In this document: positions 18,150 to 26,787 of the stretch, piece by piece
How the letters are laid out: each line of letters opens with the position of its first letter
Numbering within the stretch: the first letter of the stretch is position 1
Source of the DNA: Lacticaseibacillus kribbianus
GTDB lineage: Bacteria > Bacillota > Bacilli > Lactobacillales > Lactobacillaceae
NCBI RefSeq assembly: GCF_020180945.1
Contig: NZ_JAIPUL010000001.1
Coordinates: 620,001-684,000 of the forward strand
DNA: 64,000 nucleotides
Reading direction: 5' to 3'
Made by a program: the position numbers and the translations under genes
The notes under the pieces: model-generated
Told to the model about the DNA's origin: nothing
The model's database searches: none
What the model saw: only the letters and a program-made list of their open reading frames with translations

Positions 18150-18860
18150 ATGGAAGAACGTCGTGTTGTCAATGAAACCGGCGTGGCGAGCTTCTTCAAC
18201 CGGGTTTACGCCACGGTCGGACTGGGAATTGCGGTGACCGGGGCGATTTCCTACCTGCTGGGGAACGTTTTTCAGGCCCAGTACCTGAGCCTGATCGGCC
18301 AGCACCCCGTGATGTTCTACGTCCTGATGGCGCTGCCGCTGATCCTGTCGTTCGTCATCAATAACCGGGCGGCGCGCAGCAACGTCGGGTACGCCACGGT
18401 GGTGTACCTGCTGATCACAGCGTCGTTCGGCTTCACCTACGCGTCAATCTGGATGGTCTACCCGAGCGCAAACATTACGGCGGCGCTGTTCACCACCGCG
18501 ATTGTGTTCATCTCCATGTCGGTGTTCGGCCGCGTCACCAACCGCGACCTCAGTCGGCCGGGCGCCATCGCCGGCACCGCGCTGTGGGGTGTGATCCTGA
18601 TGAGCCTCGCGAACATCTTCTTCATGCACTCAAGCGGCATGAGCCTGCTGATTGCCTACGCCATCCTGATCATCTTCATCATCCTGACGGCCTGGGACAA
18701 CCAGGCGATTAAGCGCCTGTACCTGACCGCCGACGCCGGTGGCCAGCTCGGCTACAGCATTGGTGCCTTGGCCGTTCAGGGCGCGCTGATGCTCTACCTC
18801 GACTTTTTGAACCTGTTCCTGGCGATTCTTCAAATCTTCGGCGGCTCAGACCGCAACTAG
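18150..18860 (+). CDS. Bax inhibitor-1 (YccA/YetJ-like) family membrane protein
   Basis: A 236-residue protein with seven hydrophobic segments. It has the family features: an N-terminal FFNRVYATVGLGIAVTG, a central GFTYASIWMVY, and a C-terminal LYLDFLNLFLAILQIFGG in which the conserved Asp lies in the last membrane helix. YetJ of Bacillus is a pH-sensitive calcium leak channel; the role here is inferred only from the family. It is a single gene with its own promoter and terminator. Confidence 0.9.
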   Translation: MEERRVVNETGVASFFNRVYATVGLGIAVTGAISYLLGNVFQAQYLSLIGQHPVMFYVLMALPLILSFVINNRAARSNVGYATVVYLLITASFGFTYASIWMVYPSANITAALFTTAIVFISMSVFGRVTNRDLSRPGAIAGTALWGVILMSLANIFFMHSSGMSLLIAYAILIIFIILTAWDNQAIKRLYLTADAGGQLGYSIGALAVQGALMLYLDFLNLFLAILQIFGGSDRN

Positions 18861-18869
18861 CTCCACCGA

Positions 18870-18893
18870 CCGCGCCGTTTCGGCGCGGTTTTT
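18870..18893 (+). terminator. Terminator of the Bax-inhibitor-1-like gene
   Basis: CCGCGCCG-ttt-CGGCGCGG followed by TTTTT. Confidence 0.93.
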
Positions 18894-18896
18894 GTG

Positions 18897-19310
18897 TCCC
18901 GGGGCGGAGCCTGGCGCACTTAGCGGAACGAGTAGCTTAGCCAAGGTGCTTGGGCCGCACTTTGGCCCGAGTGACTTGGCGTAGCTAGTCGCTTCCACGT
19001 TGCCAGGCGGAGCCCGACGACAACCAGGGCGGAGCGGCGCGTACTTAGTCGGTCGACTAGCGTTGGGATGGCACTTGGGCCGCACTTTGGCCCGAGTGAC
19101 ATCCCTAGCTGGGCGAACCGACGTTGCGCCGCGCAGCCCGACGACAACCAGGGCGGAGCCTGCGCACTTAGGTCACCAGCCAGCGTAAGGTAGCGCGTTG
19201 GGCCGTACTTTGGCCCAATGTGAGGTCTTAGCTGGATGAGTGACCGTTGCCAGGCGCAGCCCGACGATAACCAGGCGGAGCCTGGCACAATTAGCAAAAC
19301 GAGTAGCCCT
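18897..19310 (+). repeat. Tandem hairpin repeat array B (three full units and a fragment)
   Basis: Units begin at 18897, 19022, 19146 and 19269 (periods 123-125); the fourth is truncated. All open with a variant of AACCAGGGCGGAGC and the three full ones close AGCCCGACGA. The centre is TTGGGC, CG(C/T)ACTTTG, GCCC. The paired blocks differ between units yet remain paired. First stem: GCCTGGC/GCCAGGC in unit 1 and GCGGCGC/GCGCCGC in unit 2. Second stem: GCGGAA/TTCCAC, GTCGGT/ACCGAC and GGTCAC/GTGACC in units 1, 2 and 3. It sits between a terminator and the polA promoter. No gene is seen in these 400 bp. Confidence 0.92.
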
Positions 19311-19339
19311 GCGGTTGCCCGCCACCGCCTTGCGCGGCA

Positions 19340-19348
19340 TGTTACAAT
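19340..19348 (+). promoter_or_regulatory. Extended -10 promoter of polA
   Basis: TGTTACAAT, 24 bp before the polA ATG, directly after repeat array B. Confidence 0.6.
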
Positions 19349-19372
19349 GGCAGTAGAAGATGGAGGAGACTC

Positions 19373-22015
19373 ATGGCGAAAGAAAAATTACTGCTGATTG
19401 ACGGCAGCTCGGTGGCATTCCGTGCGTTTTACGCGCTTTACAACCAGTTGGATCGCTTCACCAACAGCGAGGGCCTGCACACCAACGCGGTGTTCGCGTT
19501 CAACAACATGCTCGACAACATCGTGGCCAAGGTCAAGCCTGACCGGATCCTGGTCGCCTTCGACAAAAGCGGCGGCACTTTCCGCACCAAGATGTTCGAC
19601 GACTACAAGGGCAACCGCGACAAGGCGCCCAGCGAGCTGCTCGAGCAGCTGCCTTTGATCCACGAGATGATTCAAGACCACGGCATGGCCCATTACGCGC
19701 TGCAGGACTACGAGGCCGACGACATCATCGGCACGCTGGCCAAGCAGGCCGAGGCCGCCGGCATGGTCACCACAATTGTCACCGGCGACCGCGACCTGAC
19801 GCAGCTGGCAACCGACGCCGTGACCGTGCAGGTGACCAAGAAGGGCGTCGCGGAGCTTGAGGCCTACACGCCGGCCTACATGCAGGAGAAGCTGGGCATC
19901 ACGCCGCGCCAGCTGATTGACCTGAAGGGGCTGATGGGGGATACCTCGGACAACTACCCCGGCGTCACCAAGGTCGGGGAGAAGACGGCGCTCAAGCTTT
20001 TGGCCCAGTTCGACTCGATCGAGAACCTGTACGCGCACCTCGATGAGCTCAAGCCGAGCAAGATGAAGGAGAACCTGATCAACGACCGGGACAACGCCTT
20101 CATGAGCAAAAAGCTGGCGACGATTCTGCAGGACGCGCCGATCGCCATCGGCCTGGACGACATCCGCTACACCGGCCCCGACATCGAGGCGCTGCGCGGG
20201 TTGTTCACGCGGCTGGACATGCGCCAGGCGCTGGCCAAGCTGCCGGCCCCGGATCAGGATGCCACGGCGGCGGAGGACGCGCCGACCTACACGGTGCTGA
20301 CCGACGCGAACCTGGCGCTTTTGCCCACCACCAGCGCGCCGGTGGCCTTCGAGCTCGAGATGCTTGAGGAGAACTACCACGTGGCCGAACCGATCGGCTT
20401 TGTCATCGCTACGGCGGAGGCGACCTTCGTGTCCAGCGACGCGACGCTGTTGAGCGTGAAGCCCCTTGCCGATTGGCTGGCCGCCCACGAGCTGACGGTG
20501 TTTGACGCCAAGCGCAACCTGGTCGCCGCGTCCCGGCTCGGCGTGACGCTCGGTCCGGTGGTGTTCGACGCGCTGCTTGCGTCTTACCTGCTGAACCCGG
20601 ACCAAAACAGCAACGACTTCGGCCAGATCGCCCAAGACCACGACTACCGGCTGCCGTTCGACGCCGACGTCTACGGCACCGGCGCCAAGCGCAAGGTCCC
20701 GGACGAGCCCAATCTGTTCGCCCACCTGGCCATGAAGGCCAAGGCGCTTTTGGCACTGCGGCCGCACCTGACGGCCGACCTTGAGGAGCAGGACGAAACC
20801 AAGCTGTTCACCGACCTCGAGCTGCCGCTGGCCCTGGTTTTGGCCCGGATGGAAATCGCGGGCATCCCGCTGGACCAGCCGGTGCTCGCCAAGATGGGCG
20901 ACGAATGGACCGCCAGCATGCACGTGCTGGAGGAGAAAATCTACGGCGAGGCGGGGCTGACCTTCAACCTCAACTCGCCCAAGCAGCTGGGCGAGGTCCT
21001 GTTCGAGAAGCTGAAGCTGCCGGTGATCAAGAAGACCAAGACCGGCTACTCGACGGCCGTGGAGGTGCTCGAGCAGCTCAAGGACGCAAGCCCGATCGTC
21101 CAGGACATCCTGGACTACCGCACCGTGGCGAAGCTGCAGTCCACCTACGTCACCGGCCTGATCAAGGCGGTGCTGCCCGACGGCAAGATCCACACCCGCT
21201 ACCTGCAGACGCTGACGCAGACCGGCCGGCTCTCGTCGGTCGACCCGAACATGCAAAACATTCCGGCGCGCGGCGTCGGCAAGCAGGTGCGCCACGCCTT
21301 CGTGCCGTCGCACCCGGGCTGGCAGATTTTCTCCAGCGATTACTCCCAGATCGAACTGCGCGTGCTCGCGCACATCTCCGGCGACGCCAACATGCAAGAG
21401 GCGTTCAAGGAGGACCGCGACATCCACGCCAACACCGCGATGAAGATTTTCGGGCTGACCAGCCCGGACCAGGTGACGCCGGACATGCGGCGGCAGGCCA
21501 AGGCGACCAACTTCGGGATCGTGTACGGCATCAGCGACTTCGGCCTAGCCAAAAATATCGGCATCACCCGCAAGCAGGCCAAGGCCTTCATCGACGGGTA
21601 CTTCGAGCAGTACCCACAGGTCCGCGATTACATGGACCGGATGGTGGCGATTGCGCGCGAGCAGGGCTATGTCGAGACGCTGTTTCACCGCCGGCGCTAC
21701 CTGGCGCAGATTCACTCGAAGAACTTCAACCTGCGCCAGTTTGCGGAGCGCACCGCGATGAACACCCCGATTCAGGGCAGCGCGGCCGACATCATCAAGG
21801 TCGCGATGATCCGCATGCAGCAGATGCTGGACGCGAACCACCTGCAGTCGCGCATGCTGCTGCAGGTGCACGACGAACTGATTTTTGAAGGCCCGGCTGA
21901 GGAAATGGCCAAGCTGGCCGAGCTGGTGCCCAAGGTGATGGACTCGGCCGTTGAACTGGCGGTGCCGCTGAAGGTGGAGAGCCACTACGGCGACACCTGG
22001 TTTGACGCGAAGTGA
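19373..22015 (+). CDS. polA: DNA polymerase I
   Basis: An 880-residue repair and Okazaki-fragment polymerase. A 5'-3' flap nuclease occupies residues 1-290 (VAFDKSGGTFR, YEADDIIGTLA, TGDRDLTQL, GLMGDTSDNYPG). A 3'-5' exonuclease-like domain follows with the catalytic acidic pattern eroded (FELEML in place of DxE), as in Bacillus-type enzymes. The polymerase domain has DYSQIELR (Asp656), RRQAKATNFGIVYG and VHDELIFE (Asp834). The start follows GGAGGAG. It is followed closely by mutM and coaE, a standard Firmicutes order. Confidence 0.97.
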   Translation: MAKEKLLLIDGSSVAFRAFYALYNQLDRFTNSEGLHTNAVFAFNNMLDNIVAKVKPDRILVAFDKSGGTFRTKMFDDYKGNRDKAPSELLEQLPLIHEMIQDHGMAHYALQDYEADDIIGTLAKQAEAAGMVTTIVTGDRDLTQLATDAVTVQVTKKGVAELEAYTPAYMQEKLGITPRQLIDLKGLMGDTSDNYPGVTKVGEKTALKLLAQFDSIENLYAHLDELKPSKMKENLINDRDNAFMSKKLATILQDAPIAIGLDDIRYTGPDIEALRGLFTRLDMRQALAKLPAPDQDATAAEDAPTYTVLTDANLALLPTTSAPVAFELEMLEENYHVAEPIGFVIATAEATFVSSDATLLSVKPLADWLAAHELTVFDAKRNLVAASRLGVTLGPVVFDALLASYLLNPDQNSNDFGQIAQDHDYRLPFDADVYGTGAKRKVPDEPNLFAHLAMKAKALLALRPHLTADLEEQDETKLFTDLELPLALVLARMEIAGIPLDQPVLAKMGDEWTASMHVLEEKIYGEAGLTFNLNSPKQLGEVLFEKLKLPVIKKTKTGYSTAVEVLEQLKDASPIVQDILDYRTVAKLQSTYVTGLIKAVLPDGKIHTRYLQTLTQTGRLSSVDPNMQNIPARGVGKQVRHAFVPSHPGWQIFSSDYSQIELRVLAHISGDANMQEAFKEDRDIHANTAMKIFGLTSPDQVTPDMRRQAKATNFGIVYGISDFGLAKNIGITRKQAKAFIDGYFEQYPQVRDYMDRMVAIAREQGYVETLFHRRRYLAQIHSKNFNLRQFAERTAMNTPIQGSAADIIKVAMIRMQQMLDANHLQSRMLLQVHDELIFEGPAEEMAKLAELVPKVMDSAVELAVPLKVESHYGDTWFDAK

Positions 22016-22027
22016 CAAGGAGGGGCA

Positions 22028-22876
22028 ATGCCAGAATTACCAGAAGTTGAGAATGTTCGGCGCGGCCTGAGTGCGCTGATCACGGGCAAAACGGTCGCGG
22101 CGGTGGGCACCGACTGGGAGAAGATCCTGGTCGGCGGCCTGGCCGCGTTCAACCAGGCGCTGCACGGCGCCACGGTGGTTGCCATCGACCGGCGCGGCAA
22201 GTACCTGCTGCTGCGCTTTGACAACGACCTGACTCTTGTCTCTCACCTGCGCATGGAGGGTAAGTACCAGCTGGTGCCGGACACCGACTTGCCGCACGAC
22301 CGCTTCGTGCACGTGTGGTTCACCTTCACCGACGGCTCCGAGCTGCGTTACCACGACATGCGCAAGTTCGGCCGGATGCGGCTGACCGACACCGGCACCG
22401 AGTCGCAGGTGGTGGCCGGGCTGGCGAAGATGGGCCCGGAACCGACCGAGGCGGACTTCGCCGCCGCCGCGTTCTACCAGGCGGTGCACAAGCGCCGCGC
22501 GCCGATCAAGGCCGTGATCCTAGACCAGACCGTCGTCGCCGGCGTGGGCAACATCTACGCCGACGAGACGCTGTGGGAGAGTAAGCTCAACCCCGCCCAG
22601 CCGGCCAACACCCTGACGCGCCGGGAGACCAACCGCCTGCACGATGCGATCATCGCGACGCTGAGTCGGGCGACGGACATGGGCGGCACCTCCGTGCACA
22701 CCTTCGTCGACGCGACTGGCAGGCGCGGCGGCTTTCAGGAGCAGCTGCACGTGTACGATCGCGAGGGCACGCCCTGCGACCGCTGCGGCACGACCATTGT
22801 GAAAACCAAGGTTGGCCAGCGCGGGACGCACTTTTGCCCGCACTGCCAGCCGTTGAGGAAGCGTGAGTTAGCATGA
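22028..22876 (+). CDS. mutM: Formamidopyrimidine-DNA glycosylase
   Basis: A 282-residue base-excision enzyme removing 8-oxoguanine and formamidopyrimidines. It starts PELPEVE (Pro2 nucleophile, Glu3). HLRMEGKY carries the conserved catalytic Lys. The C-terminal zinc finger is CDRCGTTIVKTKVGQRGTHFCPHC. It lies 12 bp after polA and overlaps coaE by 4 bp (ATGA), so all three are co-transcribed. Confidence 0.97.
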   Translation: MPELPEVENVRRGLSALITGKTVAAVGTDWEKILVGGLAAFNQALHGATVVAIDRRGKYLLLRFDNDLTLVSHLRMEGKYQLVPDTDLPHDRFVHVWFTFTDGSELRYHDMRKFGRMRLTDTGTESQVVAGLAKMGPEPTEADFAAAAFYQAVHKRRAPIKAVILDQTVVAGVGNIYADETLWESKLNPAQPANTLTRRETNRLHDAIIATLSRATDMGGTSVHTFVDATGRRGGFQEQLHVYDREGTPCDRCGTTIVKTKVGQRGTHFCPHCQPLRKRELA

Positions 22877-23469
22877 CCTATCTTTTGGGATTGACCGGCG
22901 GCATCGCCACCGGCAAAAGCACGGTGGCCGCCGTTTTCAAGCGGCTCGGCTGCCCGGTGGTGGACGCGGACGTGATCGCCCGCGAGATTGTGGCCCCCGG
23001 CCGCCCCGCGCTGCGCGAGATCGCCGCGGCGTTTGGCCAGGAGATGATTCGCCCGGACGGCACCTTGGACCGGCGTAGGCTGGGCGATGCGGTGTTCAGC
23101 GACCCGACCAAGCTCGCGCGCCTCAACGCGATCGACCGCCCGTACCTGCGGGCGGCGATCAACGACGCGCTGGCCGAGGCCAAGGCCTCTGGCGCGCCGG
23201 TGGTGGTCGGCGAGATTCCATTGCTGTACGAGACGGATTACGTCGCCGCCTTCGACGGCGTGGCGGTGGTCACGGTGCCGCCGCACCTGCAGCTGGAGCG
23301 GCTGATGGCCCGCGACGGCCTGACGCGGGCGGCCGCAACGGCGCGCATCGCCGCGCAGATGCCGCTGGCGGACAAGATCGCGCGCGCCGACTTCCTGATC
23401 GATAACTCGCTGGGTGAGCTGGCGCGGATCCAGCAGGTCCGCGAGCTGCTCGCCGCGCTCAGCAGGTAG
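22873..23469 (+). CDS. coaE: Dephospho-CoA kinase
   Basis: A 198-residue kinase for the last step of coenzyme A synthesis. The P-loop is GLTGGIATGKST at residues 6-17. The CoaE blocks PVVDADVIAREIV and IPLLYET are present, with C-terminal DFLIDNSL. It is the last gene of the polA-mutM-coaE transcript. Confidence 0.95.
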   Translation: MTYLLGLTGGIATGKSTVAAVFKRLGCPVVDADVIAREIVAPGRPALREIAAAFGQEMIRPDGTLDRRRLGDAVFSDPTKLARLNAIDRPYLRAAINDALAEAKASGAPVVVGEIPLLYETDYVAAFDGVAVVTVPPHLQLERLMARDGLTRAAATARIAAQMPLADKIARADFLIDNSLGELARIQQVRELLAALSR

Positions 23470-23546
23470 GGCCGCGACCGCGTCCGTGGTCCGGGTGCGC
23501 GGTGCGCTGGTCGGCGCTAGCAAGTGCTGACCGCGCGGTGCGGCCG
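23470..23546 (+). other. Elongated GC-rich hairpin after coaE
   Basis: The outer arms GGCCGC/GCGGCC enclose GCGC/GCGC and a 10-bp stem GGTCGGCGCT/AGTGCTGACC with two G-U pairs and loop AGCA. No T run follows, so it is not a classical terminator. It could protect the 3' end or act with a factor. It shares no motif with the tandem hairpin repeats. Confidence 0.5.
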
Positions 23547-23573
23547 CTTCCTGAACTGTTGTCATGAAACAGG

Positions 23574-23606
23574 TGAAACACCACATGTGGCGTGTTATAA
23601 TGTGGT
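23574..23606 (+). promoter_or_regulatory. Promoter of nrdR flanked by an inverted repeat
   Basis: TGTTATAAT (23593-23601) is a near-perfect extended -10, with TGAAAC 16 bp upstream as a poor -35. The arms ACCACAT (23580-23586) and ATGTGGT (23600-23606) surround the -10, and a second palindrome CCACATGTGG (23581-23590) overlaps the left arm. This looks like an operator; it does not resemble the NrdR box. Confidence 0.6.
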
Positions 23607-23630
23607 ATCAACTACAAAGAGGGTGGCCTA

Positions 23631-24101
23631 ATGCAATGCCCACATTGTCATCACAACAGTTCGCGGGTCGTTGACTCGCGGCCAACGGACGGCGGCCGCG
23701 CGATTCGGCGGCGCCGCGAGTGCGAGAACTGCGGGTTCCGCTTCACGAGCTTCGAGCGCGTGGAGCAGACGCCGCTTTTGGTCATCAAGAAGAACGGCAC
23801 CCGCGAGGAATTCAACCGCGAGAAGATCCTGAAGGGCCTGATCCGCGCCGCCGAGAAGCGGCCGGTGACGATGGAGCAGATGCAGGGCATCGTCGAGGGC
23901 GTGGAGAACAAGCTGCGCGCAATCGGCGAAAACGAGGTCTCCAGCCAGATGATCGGCGAGTACGTGATGAAGCAGCTCGCCGACGTCGACGACGTGGCCT
24001 ACATCCGCTTCGCCAGCGTCTACCGCCAGTTCAAGGACATGTCCGTGTTCATGCAGGAGCTGCAGGACATGATGAAAAAGGAAAAGCAGTCCAATAAATA
24101 G
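23631..24101 (+). CDS. nrdR: Transcriptional repressor NrdR
   Basis: A 156-residue repressor of ribonucleotide reductase genes. An N-terminal zinc ribbon (CPHC at residues 3-6, CENC about 31-34) is followed by an ATP-cone (about 49-139) that senses dATP/ATP. The length and motifs are exactly those of the family. It heads the replication-restart cluster nrdR-dnaB-dnaI, although a terminator follows it. Confidence 0.97.
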   Translation: MQCPHCHHNSSRVVDSRPTDGGRAIRRRRECENCGFRFTSFERVEQTPLLVIKKNGTREEFNREKILKGLIRAAEKRPVTMEQMQGIVEGVENKLRAIGENEVSSQMIGEYVMKQLADVDDVAYIRFASVYRQFKDMSVFMQELQDMMKKEKQSNK

Positions 24102-24102
24102 G

Positions 24103-24131
24103 CGTTGGCGATTGCGCCGGCGCCTTTTTTG
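24103..24131 (+). terminator. Terminator or attenuator between nrdR and dnaB
   Basis: GGCGTTGGCG-attg-CGCCGGCGCC (two G-U pairs) followed by TTTTTT. No separate dnaB promoter is evident in the next 35 bp, so readthrough probably supplies dnaB. Confidence 0.85.
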
Positions 24132-24166
24132 GGCGGTGGCGCGGGGCGCCGAAAGGGGGATGCCGG

Positions 24167-25531
24167 ATGGATCGGCCCACTAACTTCATGGCTCAAGACG
24201 ACTACATCGTCACCCGGGCCACACACTACTCAGACCTCGACCGCGACGTCGCGGTGTGCCTGTACCAGCCACTGATCGGCCCCGCGGCACTGGGGCTGTA
24301 CCTCAGCCTGTGGCAGACGCTTGATGGCCCGACCGAGATGAGGCGGCGCAAGCAGACCGAGCTGCTCGACCTGCTCGGCATCAGCCTGGACGCGCTTTAC
24401 GACGCGCGGGTGCGGCTGGAGGCGCTCGGGCTGCTTCAGACTTACACGCAGGCCGATGACGGCGGGCGCTTTTGGGCCTACGAGCTCTACCGGCCGGTGG
24501 CCCCCGCGGACTTTTTCGCCGACCCGACGCTCGGCATGCTGCTGTACGACCGGGTCGGGGCCGTGCGCTACAACGAGCTGGTCGCCCGCTACGCCCTGCA
24601 CACCGTGCACAGCGCAAAGTGGCAGAATGTGTCTGCCAAGCTTTTGGACGTGTTCGCCCTGACGCGTGTGGCGCCGCCGGCCGCGGTCACCACGGCCAAC
24701 GCCCAGGTGGCGGAGAAGCCGACGCCTGAGGTGACGCTTGGCAACGGCGGGGGCTACGACTGGGCGCTGGTTGCCCAGCTGCTGCGGCGCAGCAACCTGA
24801 AGGAAGGTGAGCTGAACCGCAACCAGGCGGGGCTCTACCAGATTGCCCAGTTCTACGGGCTGGCGCCGACGGATTTGGCCCGGCTGATCGAGCAGGCCAG
24901 CGATTTTGCCACCGGGGTCCTGGACCTCGCCCAGGTGCGCCGCTTCGCCGAGCAGCAGTACACCAAGCGCGGCGCCCCCCACCTGGTGCCCGCCGGTGCC
25001 CCGGCGACCGCGCCGGCCGCCGCCCCCGCGGCCAGCGACCTCGATGCCGCGGAGCAGGCCCTAGTGGCGCGCGCGGCGCAGCGCTCCGTGCGTGACTTTC
25101 TGGAGGAAACCAAGAAGGCCAAAAACCCGAACATGTACGCCGCACCCAACGAGGTGGCCGCCCTGCGCAAGCTGGTGCAGCGCCACGTGCTGCCGGATGC
25201 GACCATCAACGTGCTGGTCGACTACATCCTGCAGACCAACGACTCGGTGAACCAGGCCTACCTCGACGCCATCGTCAACCGCTGGCTCAAGGCCGGGGTG
25301 ACCACGCCCCAAAGCGCCCTGGCCGAGATCAAGGCCTTCGCGGCGCGCAAGACCCGCCAGCCCGCTCGGCGCGGTGGCACTCGGCCCGCGCGCCAGGAGA
25401 AGATGCCGGCGTGGACCAAGGACGACTACCAACCCAAGGAGCAGACCGTGTCGAGCACGCAGCAGGCGGAGATTGCCGCCAGGCTCGCGGCGCTTCGGCA
25501 GCTTGAGGAACAGGGAGGAAGCAGCGAATGA
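24167..25531 (+). CDS. dnaB: Replication initiation and membrane attachment protein DnaB
   Basis: A 454-residue primosome protein that works with DnaD and DnaI to load the helicase. The N-terminal winged helix is TNFMAQDDYIVTRATHYSDLDRDVAVCLYQPLIG. The middle linker is rich in Ala/Pro (ATAPAAAPAAS, about 283-295). The C-terminal DnaB_2 helices include LRKLVQRHVLPDATINVLVDYIL. The start is the ATG at 24167, 7 bp after AAAGGGGG. It overlaps dnaI by 4 bp. This is the Firmicutes DnaB, not the helicase. Confidence 0.93.
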   Translation: MDRPTNFMAQDDYIVTRATHYSDLDRDVAVCLYQPLIGPAALGLYLSLWQTLDGPTEMRRRKQTELLDLLGISLDALYDARVRLEALGLLQTYTQADDGGRFWAYELYRPVAPADFFADPTLGMLLYDRVGAVRYNELVARYALHTVHSAKWQNVSAKLLDVFALTRVAPPAAVTTANAQVAEKPTPEVTLGNGGGYDWALVAQLLRRSNLKEGELNRNQAGLYQIAQFYGLAPTDLARLIEQASDFATGVLDLAQVRRFAEQQYTKRGAPHLVPAGAPATAPAAAPAASDLDAAEQALVARAAQRSVRDFLEETKKAKNPNMYAAPNEVAALRKLVQRHVLPDATINVLVDYILQTNDSVNQAYLDAIVNRWLKAGVTTPQSALAEIKAFAARKTRQPARRGGTRPARQEKMPAWTKDDYQPKEQTVSSTQQAEIAARLAALRQLEEQGGSSE

Positions 25532-26445
25532 AACCCATGAAAGATGAGCTGGCCCAGCTGATGGACAAGCGCCGCCTCAACCGCGCCTACGCGGAGATGG
25601 TGCAAACCGCCGTCGCCGACCCGGCGGTGCAGGACTTCCTGCAGGCCAACGCCGATGCCCTGGCGCCCGACGCCGTCAACCGTGGGGCCGCCAAGATCTA
25701 CGAGTACGTTTCCGCCCGCGACGGCAAGCTTGAGACGCCGATGCAGCAGGCGGGCTACACGCCGCGCCTGGTGGTGTCCAACCGCCTGATTGACATCACC
25801 TACGAGCCGACGGCGGCCAAGCAGGCGCAAGACGCCATGGCCTCCCAAAAGGCCTTGGTGACGTCCTTGAACATGCCCAAGGCGATCGCTTCGGCGCACC
25901 TGGCCGACTACGACCCGACCAACCGCGGCGATGCGCTGGTTCAGGCGCTGACCTTCACCACCGAGCTGGCCAAGGCGCCGCAAGCCTTCCACAAGGGCCT
26001 GTACTTGACCGGGCCCTTCGGCGTCGGCAAGACCTTCCTGATGGGGGCGATCGCCAACGACCTGGCCAACCAGGGCATCGCCTCCACGCTGGTGCACTGG
26101 CCGACCTTCACCGTCGAGATGAAGGCGGCCATCGGCGACAAAACGGTGATGCCCAAGCTCACCGCCATCAAGAAGGCGCCGGTTTTGATGATCGACGACA
26201 TCGGCGCCGAAAGCCTCAGTCCCTGGATCCGCGACGATGTGCTGGGCATCATCTTGCAGTACCGGATGCAAGAGGAGCTGCCGACCTTGTTCACGTCCAA
26301 CAAAACGATGCGCGAGCTCACCGACTTTCTGGCCGGCGTCGAGGTCGGCAACAACGAGGGGCTCAAGGCCCAGCGGATCATGGAGCGCATTCGCTTTTTG
26401 GCGACCGAGGTCGTGGTCGGCGGCCGCGATCGGCGCAACGGGTAG
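25528..26445 (+). CDS. dnaI: Helicase loader DnaI
   Basis: A 305-residue AAA+ ATPase that loads the replicative helicase. Its N-terminal helical domain contacts the helicase. Walker A is GPFGVGKT (Lys168), Walker B VLMIDDIGAE, and an arginine finger lies in the C-terminal ERIRFL region. Coupled to dnaB by overlap. Confidence 0.95.
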   Translation: MKPMKDELAQLMDKRRLNRAYAEMVQTAVADPAVQDFLQANADALAPDAVNRGAAKIYEYVSARDGKLETPMQQAGYTPRLVVSNRLIDITYEPTAAKQAQDAMASQKALVTSLNMPKAIASAHLADYDPTNRGDALVQALTFTTELAKAPQAFHKGLYLTGPFGVGKTFLMGAIANDLANQGIASTLVHWPTFTVEMKAAIGDKTVMPKLTAIKKAPVLMIDDIGAESLSPWIRDDVLGIILQYRMQEELPTLFTSNKTMRELTDFLAGVEVGNNEGLKAQRIMERIRFLATEVVVGGRDRRNG

Positions 26446-26496
26446 GCGGTAGGCGAACACCTGTCGCTGGTTTTCAAACTTTTTCACCGGCGGGGC

Positions 26497-26525
26497 TTGC
26501 GCCGCCTGCCGGAACGTGCTTTAAT
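26497..26525 (+). promoter_or_regulatory. Promoter of thrS
   Basis: TTGCGC (26497-26502), 17-bp spacer, TTTAAT (26520-26525) extended by TGC. Confidence 0.65.
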
Positions 26526-26531
26526 CTAGGT

Positions 26532-26751
26532 ATCGAAGACGAAAGCAATAAGGACCATGTTTCACCAGAGAGCCTCGACCGTGGCTGAAAGTCGAGCAGG
26601 ACCTGATCCGCACCACTTTCCGAGAGTGCCTCGCTGAGGCCGGGTCGCGTCGTTATGCGCCAATCGAGAGGAAAGCAGTGCTTTCAAGTCGGGTGGAACC
26701 GCGTGTTTAGCGTCCCGGATGTCATAATTGACGTCCGGGGCGTTTTCTTTT
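26532..26751 (+). ncRNA. T-box riboswitch (threonine) of thrS
   Basis: The leader has the stem I AGAGAG motif near 26570, the candidate specifier codon ACC (26612-26614), and the conserved T-box GGGTGGAACCGCG (26691-26703) whose bulge pairs with the tRNA acceptor end. The terminator CGTCCCGGATGTCA/TGACGTCCGGGGCG with a T run spans 26711-26751. Uncharged tRNA-Thr should favour the antiterminator and turn thrS on. Confidence 0.93.
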
Positions 26752-26787
26752 CCGCCCCTGCTTTCACTACCAAAAGGAGAGATTTCT

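Noticed and set aside
19388..21427. 679-codon minus-strand frame opposite polA
   Set aside because: Shadow of polA with Val/Arg/Leu/His bias and no start signals.
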